NCBI GenBank assembly: GCA_018268545.1
Contig: JAFDWI010000270.1
Coordinates: forward strand, 1 to 5,741
Source of the DNA: Actinomycetota bacterium
GTDB taxonomy: Bacteria; Actinomycetota; Acidimicrobiia; Acidimicrobiales; Iamiaceae
DNA: 5,741 nucleotides
Direction of reading: 5' to 3'
Part shown: one piece after another, positions 1 through 5,080 of the stretch
Numbering within the stretch: position 1 is the stretch's first letter
Layout: each line of letters opens with the position of its first letter
The notes under the pieces: generated by a model
What the model was told of the DNA's origin: nothing
The model's database searches: none
The model's input: the letters and a program-made list of their open reading frames with translations, nothing else
Program-made: the position numbers and the translations under genes

Positions 1-774
1 GCTCAAGGGCAACCCGAGGATCGACGCTCGCAGGAAGACACCCAGATACGACAGGACGGCCGCGATCACCCACACGAGCGTGTTGATGCGTTTGACGGGG
101 ATGCCGAGGCTCGCCGCCCGCTCGGCACGTTCCGCGCTCGCACGCACCGCGATGCCGATGCTGCTGCGCGACAGGAACAACGCGAGGCCCACCAACACCA
201 GCGTTGCGATGACCACCGCGGCGATCGAGTCCATGCCGAACAACTGGGTGCCGATACTGAAACGGAAGTTGCCGGGGAAGGTGATCGGCGTCGTGTTGAG
301 CGCCTGCTGCCCCCAGATCTTGGGCATCAGCAGCGAGATCACGATGAACAACTGCGAGATGCCGATCGTCGCGACGGTCAGGACGAGCCGCGAGGACCGG
401 AAGAACCGTCGGATGAGGAGGAACTCGACGAGCGCGCCGATCAGCACCGCGCCGACGAGCCCGATGAAGAACGACAACAGATAGGGCAGTCCCCACGACG
501 ACACGATGCAGCCGTACGCGAACGTCGTGGGCAGCGTGCCGAGGTCGGCCTGGGCGAAGTTGAGGATCCGGTTGGCACGCTGGATGAGCGCGAGGCCCAG
601 TGCGACGAGCGCGGCGAGCATCCCGAGCACGACGCCGAGCCCCACGACGCCCGCGGGAACCGGGTACGCGACCAGCGCGACGACGAGCATCACGACCGCA
701 GGGATGTACGGCCCGAACGCGCCCACGGATACCCGTCGACGTCCCATCGCGTTCATCGACCGGAGATTGGGCAC
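1..774 (-). CDS. Branched-chain amino acid-type ABC transporter permease (LivH-like), C-terminus cut by window edge
   Basis: An uninterrupted minus-strand frame of 258 codons runs off the left edge, so the C-terminal part is missing. The product is a very hydrophobic inner-membrane protein with several long helices (about residues 22-64, 96-121, 130-150, 183-202 and 230-248). It matches the LivH branch of the branched-chain amino acid/amide permease family: the RANRILNFAQADLG segment (66-79) corresponds to the family's 'NFAhG' region, RLVLTVATIGISQL lies at 129-142, and GIAVRASAERAERAASLGI (207-225) is the conserved cytoplasmic loop thought to contact the ATPase. Family members import branched-chain amino acids, amides or urea with a LivM partner, LivG/LivF ATPases and a binding protein; partners would lie to the left. 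The start is uncertain. GTG at 774 has an AAGGGGG motif 3 nt upstream (778-784). The in-frame ATGs at 756 and 747 lack a well-placed ribosome site but would remove only 6 or 9 residues. The substrate cannot be read from the sequence. Confidence 0.9.
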   Translation of the reverse strand, partial: MPNLRSMNAMGRRRVSVGAFGPYIPAVVMLVVALVAYPVPAGVVGLGVVLGMLAALVALGLALIQRANRILNFAQADLGTLPTTFAYGCIVSSWGLPYLLSFFIGLVGAVLIGALVEFLLIRRFFRSSRLVLTVATIGISQLFIVISLLMPKIWGQQALNTTPITFPGNFRFSIGTQLFGMDSIAAVVIATLVLVGLALFLSRSSIGIAVRASAERAERAASLGIPVKRINTLVWVIAAVLSYLGVFLRASILGLPLS

Positions 775-834
775 CGTCCCCCTTGGACGTCGTGTCTGCT
801 GCTGACGGCAACCCCCTGGTGTGCCGCGCGCACG

Positions 835-840
835 ACCCTA
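835..840 (-). promoter_or_regulatory. Candidate -10 box of the permease promoter
   Basis: On the minus strand this reads TAGGGT, matching the TAnnnT pattern of actinobacterial housekeeping -10 boxes. Transcription would begin near 828, giving a leader of about 55 nt before the GTG at 774. No good TTGACA-like -35 sits at 17-18 nt spacing; CTGACC lies further off at 21 nt. The call rests on the hexamer and its position alone. Confidence 0.35.
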
Positions 841-845
841 GTCGC

Positions 846-859
846 AGACACCGGTGTCT
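846..859. promoter_or_regulatory. Perfect 14-bp palindrome, candidate operator in the divergent intergenic region
   Basis: AGACACCGGTGTCT is a perfect inverted repeat with no spacer, lying between the divergent permease and aldolase-like genes. Relative to the candidate permease -10 box it spans roughly -31 to -18, that is, the -35/spacer region. A dimeric repressor bound here could block permease transcription. Its centre is about 60 bp upstream of the aldolase-like start, where an activator could also act. Perfect dyads of this size in divergent regions are typical sites for GntR, TetR or LacI family dimers. No regulator gene is present in the window, so the protein is unknown. Confidence 0.45.
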
Positions 860-899
860 CCGGTCAGGTCTCCGCGAGCACGCCGGTTCGCCGCGGTAT

Positions 900-905
900 T
901 ACGGT
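900..905 (+). promoter_or_regulatory. Candidate -10 box for a leaderless aldolase-like transcript
   Basis: TACGGT fits TAnnnT and lies 8 nt before the ATG at 914, so transcription would start at or within two bases of the start codon. This would explain why no ribosome binding site is seen upstream of that ATG. Leaderless genes are common in actinobacteria. There is no recognisable -35 at the expected distance, so confidence is low. Confidence 0.25.
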
Positions 906-913
906 CACGATCC

Positions 914-1672
914 ATGACGAGCATCGTGCCGGAGATCCAACCAACCGTCGAGGGCGACGTCGAGTCGGTGCGGGCGGCACGCAAGGCGACGCTCGCCGCG
1001 GCCTTCCGCATCTTCGGGCGCCTCGGTTTCAACGAGGGGGTCGCCGGGCACATCACCGTGCGTGACCCCGAACATCTCGACCATTTCTGGGTGAACCCGT
1101 TCGCGGTCAGCTTCCGGATGATCGGTGCCGAGGACCTGATCTGCGTGAACGCCGAGGGCGACGTGGTCGAAGGTGACGGCATGTTGAACCGTGCGGCGTT
1201 CGCGATCCACTCGAGGATCCATGCGGCGCGGCCCGACGTGATCGCGGCGGCCCACTCGCATTCGGTGTACGGCAAGGCGTTCTCGGCGTTGCACCGCGAG
1301 CTGCGCCCCCTCACCCAGGACGCGTGCATCTTCTTCGAGGATCATGCGCTGTTCGACGACTACACCGGCGTGGTGTGGGACACCTCCGAAGGGGACCGGA
1401 TCGCCGAGACCCTGGGGATGCGCAAGGCGCTGATCCTCGCGAACCACGGACTGTTGACGACCGGGCATTCGATCGAGGAGGCGGTGTTCTGGTTCGTGAC
1501 CATGGAACGGACCTGTCAGGCCGAGCTCGCTGTTCTGGCCGCGGGGGGCGGCGTGCCGATTCCCGACGACGTGGCTCGTCACACCTACGCCCAGGTCGGC
1601 TCGCATGCGGCGGGGCACTTCTCGGCGACGCCGCTGTTCGACTGGATCCGGTCGGTCGAACCGGATCTCTGA
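914..1672 (+). CDS. Class II aldolase/adducin-family protein
   Basis: The 252-residue protein has the class II aldolase/adducin head fold. NEGVAGHITVRDP (40-52) forms the phosphate/substrate loop region, the HSH motif is at 114-116 in a RPDVIAAAHSHS context, and ANHGLLTTG is at 176-184. His114, His116 and His178 correspond to the three zinc-binding histidines of E. coli L-fuculose-1-phosphate aldolase (FucA). Family members cleave or epimerise sugar phosphates or decarboxylate, in the cytoplasm. The residue aligned with FucA's catalytic Glu73, four places before a His, is Ala95 here (AAFAIH, 94-99), so an ordinary sugar-phosphate aldolase reaction is doubtful; a similar change occurs in the adducin-like branch. 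An alternative GTG start at 854 would add 20 residues rich in Arg and Ser, overlap the palindrome and lack a ribosome site, so ATG 914 is preferred. It is divergent from the permease and convergent with the GH5 gene. Confidence 0.9.
   Translation: MTSIVPEIQPTVEGDVESVRAARKATLAAAFRIFGRLGFNEGVAGHITVRDPEHLDHFWVNPFAVSFRMIGAEDLICVNAEGDVVEGDGMLNRAAFAIHSRIHAARPDVIAAAHSHSVYGKAFSALHRELRPLTQDACIFFEDHALFDDYTGVVWDTSEGDRIAETLGMRKALILANHGLLTTGHSIEEAVFWFVTMERTCQAELAVLAAGGGVPIPDDVARHTYAQVGSHAAGHFSATPLFDWIRSVEPDL
1645..1667. terminator. Stem-loop at the convergent gene junction, possible bidirectional terminator
   Basis: GATCCGGT (1645-1652) and ACCGGATC (1660-1667) form a perfect 8-bp stem around a 7-nt loop. 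It lies in the last codons of the aldolase-like gene, ending just before its stop, and 20 nt past the GH5 stop on the other strand. No T-tract follows on either strand, so it would have to act as a T-less terminator of the kind proposed for high-GC actinobacteria. Its placement suits ending the GH5 transcript best. Confidence 0.4.
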
Positions 1673-1687
1673 CGGGGCTCGCGCCGC

Positions 1688-3397
1688 TCAGCCCGTATAC
1701 CGGGGTGCCGCGGCGACCGCGGTGGCGGGTTGCGCGATCGGTGACGGGTTCGGGGCAGGTGCGCCGGGGGCGGGCACAGGCGTCGCCGCGGTCGTCGGCG
1801 CCACGGTGGTGGTCGTCGTTGTCGTGGCCGGCTCGGGTGGGAGCGACGTACCGATCACCAAGTCGTAGGTGCCCGTCGTCGCGACCTGCGCGGTGATGAT
1901 CCGCCCTCCCGCCACCGCACGTTCGGTGACGTCGTCGAGGCCGCGGGTCTCCACGTGGTGCGACGCGTCGTCGGCGGTCGGCGTCCACACGACGAGGGTC
2001 TGGCCCGATCCGGTGTTCCCGGCGGCCGCGGTGAGGGTGAACACGCCGGTGTCGGGGTCGCTCTGCAAGGTGGTGATGCGCCCGGGTGTGGCACGCGGGT
2101 AGGCCCGGCCCAGCACGTCGAGGAACGCGTTGTTCGGGCCGAGGTCGGTGTTCGCCGGGCACCCCATGAGGTTCAGGTGGGTCTGGGTGACCGCCGGCGA
2201 CACGACCGTGTCACCCTGCCATTGGACCGAGTGCGGGTCACCACACGATTGACGCCACTGCCACCACGCGCCACCCTGGGCCTTGGCGTCCTCGTTTGCG
2301 GCGTAGCGACGGATCTTCGCCAGTGTCGCCGGCGAGGTGTCCCAGAATCCGTACTCGCCCACCCAGACCGGCACGCCCATCTGCGAGGCGAACGAGTCGA
2401 ACAGGTTGCTCATCTGTTCGATCGTGAGAAAGTCGATGATCGACTCGGCGTAGTTGTGGGGTGCGGCGACGATGTTGGCGGTGCCGAGTCCGATCTGGGC
2501 GGGTTGGGGGATCATGATCCCCCGTGACATGTCGGCGGCCGGAATGCCAGGTTCGACGAAGATGATGTGGTCGAAGTTCGCTCCTTGTGCGTGTTCGGCG
2601 CCGCGGATCGCCCGGACCGCCGATGCGATGAAGGCCTCATACAGCGGGGTGAGTTCCGTGGCGGCGCGCGAAACCTCGGGTTCGTTCAGCAGGTCGTAAC
2701 CCGCCACAGCGGGTTGCCCGGCGAATCGTGCCGCGACCGCACCCCACGCGTCGGCGAGCGCATCACGGATCCCGTCGGTGTTGTCGTAGAAGTGGTTCCA
2801 TGCGGCGGTGACCGCAGGTGAGGAGTTCCGGTCCGATCCGGTGAGACACGTCGACAGCCCGTCGGTGATCGTCGCCCACGCTGGTGCGCCGTCCCATCCT
2901 TTCGCCGGGGTGGTGCCGGGCGGGCACGTCGTCGGGTCGGTGGTGGAGATCGTGTCGGTCCAGGCGTCCTGGTGCATGTCGAGCACGGCGTAGATGCCGT
3001 GGGCCGCGGCCGCGCTCACATAGGACTGGACCTGGTCGAGGTAGGACTGGTCGATCACGCCTCGGGTCGGTTCGATGCGTGACCAACTCATGATCAGCCG
3101 GATCACCGAGAACCCGTGCGCGGCCATGGTGTTCCAGTCCGTGGCGGTGACCGGCAGGGTCGTAGGCAGGGTCGGAACGCCCTGCCAGTACCGACCGAGC
3201 GAGTTGACGTTCGCGCCGCGCAGGAGCACCTGGCGGCCGGTGTCGTCGACGATCTGATGGTCGGCGGACGTCTGCAGGGGTCGTAGTTGCAACGGGTTGC
3301 TCGGCGGGTCCAGCGCACCGGAACCCGCGGTCGGGAGCGCGACCGCGACCAGGACGAGCGCGATGCCGGCGGCGATCCGGCGGTGGAACCACTTCAT
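1688..3397 (-). CDS. Secreted glycoside hydrolase family 5, endoglycoceramidase-like
   Basis: The 569-residue protein has a signal peptide: basic MKWFHRR, a hydrophobic stretch to about residue 24, and likely cleavage after GSGA (28). A GH5 (cellulase superfamily) barrel follows. Visible landmarks are LLRGANVN (58-65), VLDMHQDAW (138-146), YDLLNEPE (234-241) with acid/base Glu239, APHNY (312-316), VWVGEYGFW (344-352) with nucleophile Glu348, and AWWQWRQSCG (377-386). The pattern and spacing fit bacterial endoglycoceramidases such as Rhodococcus EGC II, which release the whole glycan from glycosylceramides. A beta-rich C-terminal domain (about 431-518, beginning RAYPRATPGRI) is also typical of that group. 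After it comes a 50-residue tail with seven consecutive Thr and then Pro/Ala, with no sorting motif or further domain. ATG 3397 is chosen because GAGGT lies 7 nt upstream and the signal peptide starts there. The lipase gene is 112 bp upstream on the same strand. Exact substrate (glucosyl/galactosylceramide, steryl glucoside or other glycolipid) is inferred, not shown. Confidence 0.9.
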   Translation of the reverse strand: MKWFHRRIAAGIALVLVAVALPTAGSGALDPPSNPLQLRPLQTSADHQIVDDTGRQVLLRGANVNSLGRYWQGVPTLPTTLPVTATDWNTMAAHGFSVIRLIMSWSRIEPTRGVIDQSYLDQVQSYVSAAAAHGIYAVLDMHQDAWTDTISTTDPTTCPPGTTPAKGWDGAPAWATITDGLSTCLTGSDRNSSPAVTAAWNHFYDNTDGIRDALADAWGAVAARFAGQPAVAGYDLLNEPEVSRAATELTPLYEAFIASAVRAIRGAEHAQGANFDHIIFVEPGIPAADMSRGIMIPQPAQIGLGTANIVAAPHNYAESIIDFLTIEQMSNLFDSFASQMGVPVWVGEYGFWDTSPATLAKIRRYAANEDAKAQGGAWWQWRQSCGDPHSVQWQGDTVVSPAVTQTHLNLMGCPANTDLGPNNAFLDVLGRAYPRATPGRITTLQSDPDTGVFTLTAAAGNTGSGQTLVVWTPTADDASHHVETRGLDDVTERAVAGGRIITAQVATTGTYDLVIGTSLPPEPATTTTTTTVAPTTAATPVPAPGAPAPNPSPIAQPATAVAAAPRYTG

Positions 3398-3468
3398 CCG
3401 ACAGACCTCGTTTCGGCGTGGCGGTCGAGACCCGGTCGGTCGCCGACCAGGGGATGGCGACGGTTCAT
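3394..3468 (-). CDS. Possible 24-residue leader ORF overlapping the GH5 start
   Basis: An ATG at 3468 opens a 24-codon frame whose TGA overlaps the GH5 ATG as ATGA, an arrangement typical of translational coupling. The peptide begins MNRRHPLVGDRPG, is basic and has no membrane segment. It spans the strong leader hairpin (3431-3452), and the GH5 ribosome site lies within its last codons. Only a weak GAG-containing site precedes its ATG. Short open frames are frequent by chance in GC-rich DNA, so this is a candidate rather than an established gene. Confidence 0.22.
   Translation of the reverse strand: MNRRHPLVGDRPGLDRHAETRSVG
3405..3409 (-). promoter_or_regulatory. Ribosome binding site of the GH5 gene
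   Basis: On the minus strand this reads GAGGT, 7 nt before the ATG at 3397. It decides the start: the frame stays open 85 codons further upstream to 3652, but that extension runs into the lipase gene and lacks such a site, whereas this ATG begins a proper signal peptide. Confidence 0.7.
3431..3452 (-). terminator. Strong stem-loop in the GH5 leader (attenuator, terminator or mRNA structure)
   Basis: GGTCGG (3434-3439) and CCGACC (3443-3448) pair perfectly around a TCG triloop. Past a single bulged A at 3449, CCC (3431-3433) and GGG (3450-3452) extend the stem to 9 bp. It sits between the lipase stop and the GH5 ATG, ending 33 nt before that ATG. No T-tract follows. It could partly end the lipase transcript, protect a processed mRNA end, or affect translation of the GH5 gene. 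Confidence 0.4.
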
Positions 3469-3487
3469 CCGACGTAGCTCGCTTCGA

Positions 3488-3500
3488 CCGTTTCGAACGG
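3488..3500 (-). terminator. Small hairpin just after the lipase stop
   Basis: On the minus strand CCGTT and AACGG flank a CGA loop, giving a 5-bp stem 9 nt past the lipase stop codon. It is short and has no T-tract, so a terminator role is weakly supported. Together with the larger stem-loop at 3431-3452 it makes the gap between lipase and GH5 highly structured. Confidence 0.2.
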
Positions 3501-3509
3501 CCCGATCGA

Positions 3510-4775
3510 TCAACCGGTGCAAGACGAGACCGCCTTGTCACCGCTTGCCAGGCCCTGCAACCACGCGAACCCCTGTTGGTACGCGGGCACCGCCGCGGCG
3601 ACGTGGCTTCCGGTGGGCAGGACGCGCCGCTCGACGACCTGACCCGCTGCACACATGCGCCGCAGCAGCGTCTCGCTCTGGCCGATCGGCACGTTCTGGT
3701 CCTGGTCGCTGTGGATGATCAACACCGGATCGGCGGTTGCGACCGAGCCGGGCGTGTTCGCCGCGAACCGGTCCTTCCAAGGTTGTGTGGTGAGCGGGTC
3801 GGTGGTGAGTAGCGGACTTCCCACCTTGAAGTCGGCCGGAGGGGTGCAGGATCGTTCCATCACGTCCAGGAGTTGTTTCCCGGCCGGGGTGAGGATCTTG
3901 TCGAGGTCGCCTTCGAGCTTCGGGTCGGCCGATGCGAGCCCGGCGAGGACTCCGACGGCCTGTTGGTTGTCGAGGATCGACGGAGCGCTCGACGCCATCA
4001 ACGCGGCCACCTCGCTCGCGGGTGCGCCGGCGAGGGTGCCGACCACATGGAACTCGGGGGTCCATGTCGACGCGAGCTGGTTCGCCCAGAGCGCGGCATG
4101 CCCACCCTGGGAGTAACCGACGATCGCGAGGCGCTTCGACACGGTCAGCCCGGGGAACCGGCGTGCGGCCCGTGCGGCATCGAGGACGCTGCGGCCTTCG
4201 CTCGTGCCCACCAGGAACGGGTGATGTCCGAAGGTGCCTTGGCCTTCGTAGTCGGCCGAGGCGACGACGTAACCGTCTTTCGCGGCGATCGTCGCCACCA
4301 GGATGAGTTCGGCCGCGCTCGAACGATTGGTCGAAAGGGTGAACGACGGTGCGCAGTCGCGGGCGAGCCCAGTGGAACCGTGGGCGTGTGCGGCGAGTTT
4401 CCATCCGCCGGGCGGGGCGGTGCCGTCGGGGACGGTGAGCATGCCGGTTTCCACGGTCGGCTTCCCGGCCGCGGTCGTCGACAGGTACATGATCCGGTAC
4501 CAGTGGGTGCCCTCGGGCGGATCGGCGACGCTCTGGTAGCGGATCAGGTCACCGTGGGTGCCCGACGGGATCGGGTCGGGCAGCGTCCAGTAGGCGGCGT
4601 TTCCCGGCGCGAACCGTTGCGGCACCGGGTGGGTGACGGTGGTGGTCGGTCCGGTCGCCGAGGTGGCCGTGGTGGCTGTGGTCGCTTTGCGCGCCGACGA
4701 GCTGCACGCACCGAGCGCGACGACCAGCGCGACCGGCGCGGCGATTCCGACGACGAGACGCCGCATCTTCCCCAT
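3510..4775 (-). CDS. Lipoprotein alpha/beta-hydrolase, secretory lipase (LIP) family
   Basis: The 421-residue protein starts with a lipoprotein signal: basic MGKMRRLVV, a hydrophobic core, and lipobox LGAC with lipidated Cys24. A Ser/Thr/Ala-rich tether (25-48) follows. The hydrolase body shows an oxyanion-region HAHGSTG (130-136), the nucleophile elbow GYSQGG with Ser222, IIHSDQDQNVP (353-363) with probable acid Asp359, and GSH with His391. This order and the segment DGYVVASADYEGQG (167-180) fit the secretory lipase family known from Candida lipases and actinobacterial homologues, which hydrolyse acylglycerols or other lipid esters. It should sit on the outer face of the cytoplasmic membrane. 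The frame could begin at GTG 4811 or ATG 4766, but ATG 4775 gives a standard signal peptide. The GH5 gene follows 112 bp downstream on the same strand and may be cotranscribed. Lipid specificity cannot be read from the sequence. Confidence 0.88.
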   Translation of the reverse strand: MGKMRRLVVGIAAPVALVVALGACSSSARKATTATTATSATGPTTTVTHPVPQRFAPGNAAYWTLPDPIPSGTHGDLIRYQSVADPPEGTHWYRIMYLSTTAAGKPTVETGMLTVPDGTAPPGGWKLAAHAHGSTGLARDCAPSFTLSTNRSSAAELILVATIAAKDGYVVASADYEGQGTFGHHPFLVGTSEGRSVLDAARAARRFPGLTVSKRLAIVGYSQGGHAALWANQLASTWTPEFHVVGTLAGAPASEVAALMASSAPSILDNQQAVGVLAGLASADPKLEGDLDKILTPAGKQLLDVMERSCTPPADFKVGSPLLTTDPLTTQPWKDRFAANTPGSVATADPVLIIHSDQDQNVPIGQSETLLRRMCAAGQVVERRVLPTGSHVAAAVPAYQQGFAWLQGLASGDKAVSSCTG

Positions 4776-4781
4776 CGGCCC

Positions 4782-4787
4782 ATTCTG
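4782..4787 (-). promoter_or_regulatory. Weak candidate -10 box next to the lipase start
   Basis: The minus strand reads CAGAAT, sharing four positions with TATAAT, exactly 6 nt before the ATG at 4775. This would put transcription start on the A of the start codon, a leaderless arrangement. No -35 consensus is visible, and a weak GGG lies near the ATG as an alternative ribosome site. Confidence 0.2.
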
Positions 4788-4833
4788 ACACCCGCAAACC
4801 ACCGGGTGCACCGATGACGGCGCCTCGCCGTAC

Positions 4834-4901
4834 GCCAGGCGTCAGGCGTCACGCGTCAGGCGTCACGCGTCACGCGTCAGGCCGCAGACCAGGCGTCAGG
4901 C
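4834..4901. repeat. Array of 7-bp direct repeats (GTCAGGC/GTCACGC)
   Basis: Seven head-to-tail heptamers fill 4834-4882: one degenerate GCCAGGC, then GTCAGGC, GTCACGC, GTCAGGC, GTCACGC, GTCACGC and GTCAGGC. After 5 bp of unrelated sequence come ACCAGGC (4888-4894) and GTCAGGC (4895-4901), making nine units in all. The two main versions differ only at the fifth base. The array is 60 to 126 bp upstream of the lipase ATG, in non-coding DNA. It may be a multi-site operator, a simple-sequence tract expanded by slippage, or one copy of a dispersed genomic repeat; the window alone cannot decide. Confidence 0.85.
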
Positions 4902-5048
4902 AACCCTCTGTCGCCGGCGGCCGAACTTCGATCGGCGTCCTCGGCGCACATCATCGGTGGCGGTGCGGAGCGAGCACCCGCTGACCCCGGGGTGGCCAGG
5001 CAACCGAACGCGGACGCCCGACCGGTGACCAGCGACCCACCGACCCGG
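4902..5048. other. Non-coding stretch between the heptamer array and the membrane-protein gene
   Basis: I see no convincing gene here. It is part of a 305-bp gap (4776-5080). It contains a perfect 10-bp palindrome ACCCCGGGGT (4984-4993). It also holds the first copy (4983-5006) of an imperfect direct repeat, whose second copy (5042-5065) runs into the hairpin after the membrane-protein gene. Open frames crossing it extend out of the membrane-protein gene in a shadow frame and have no ribosome site. Confidence 0.5.
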
Positions 5049-5073
5049 GGCGGCCATGCGAACGGTAGCCGCC
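5049..5073 (-). terminator. Stem-loop just after the two-TM membrane-protein gene
   Basis: GGCGGC and GCCGCC form a 6-bp stem, extended on the minus-strand transcript by a U-G and an A-U pair to 8 bp with a 9-nt loop. It starts 7 nt past the TAG stop at 5081. No T-tract follows. Position and stability make it the best candidate terminator for that gene. Confidence 0.4.
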
Positions 5074-5080
5074 TATCGTT

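Noticed and set aside
80..805. Plus-strand open frames opposite the permease
   Set aside because: The minus strand encodes an intact hydrophobic permease with family motifs through the whole region; these frames are antisense shadows.
905..1618. Long minus-strand open frame opposite the aldolase-like gene
   Set aside because: It is a mirror frame of a gene with clear family motifs; its translation is Arg/His/Gly-rich without domains, as expected in GC-rich DNA.
1676..1695. GGGCT/AGCCC inverted repeat between the convergent stops as a terminator
   Set aside because: The stem is only 5 bp with a 10-nt loop and no T-tract; the neighbouring 8-bp hairpin at 1645-1667 is a better candidate.
3398..3509. 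Separate promoter for the GH5 gene in the gap after the lipase
   Set aside because: I found no TAnnnT box with an acceptable -35 at proper spacing; the hairpins leave only about 33 bp before the ATG.
3398..3652. N-terminal extension of the GH5 frame to 3652
   Set aside because: The extra 85 residues are Arg/Ser-rich, overlap the lipase 3' end, and precede a perfect signal peptide with its own ribosome site at 3405-3409.
3873..4817. 314-codon plus-strand frame opposite the lipase
   Set aside because: The opposite strand codes for a lipase with a full catalytic triad; this frame is low-complexity Arg/Gly-rich and has no recognisable motif.
4834..4901. Heptamer array as a CRISPR array or replication iterons
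   Set aside because: Units are 7 bp and contiguous with no spacers, so it is not CRISPR; there is no rep gene, AT-rich stretch or DnaA box nearby to support an origin.
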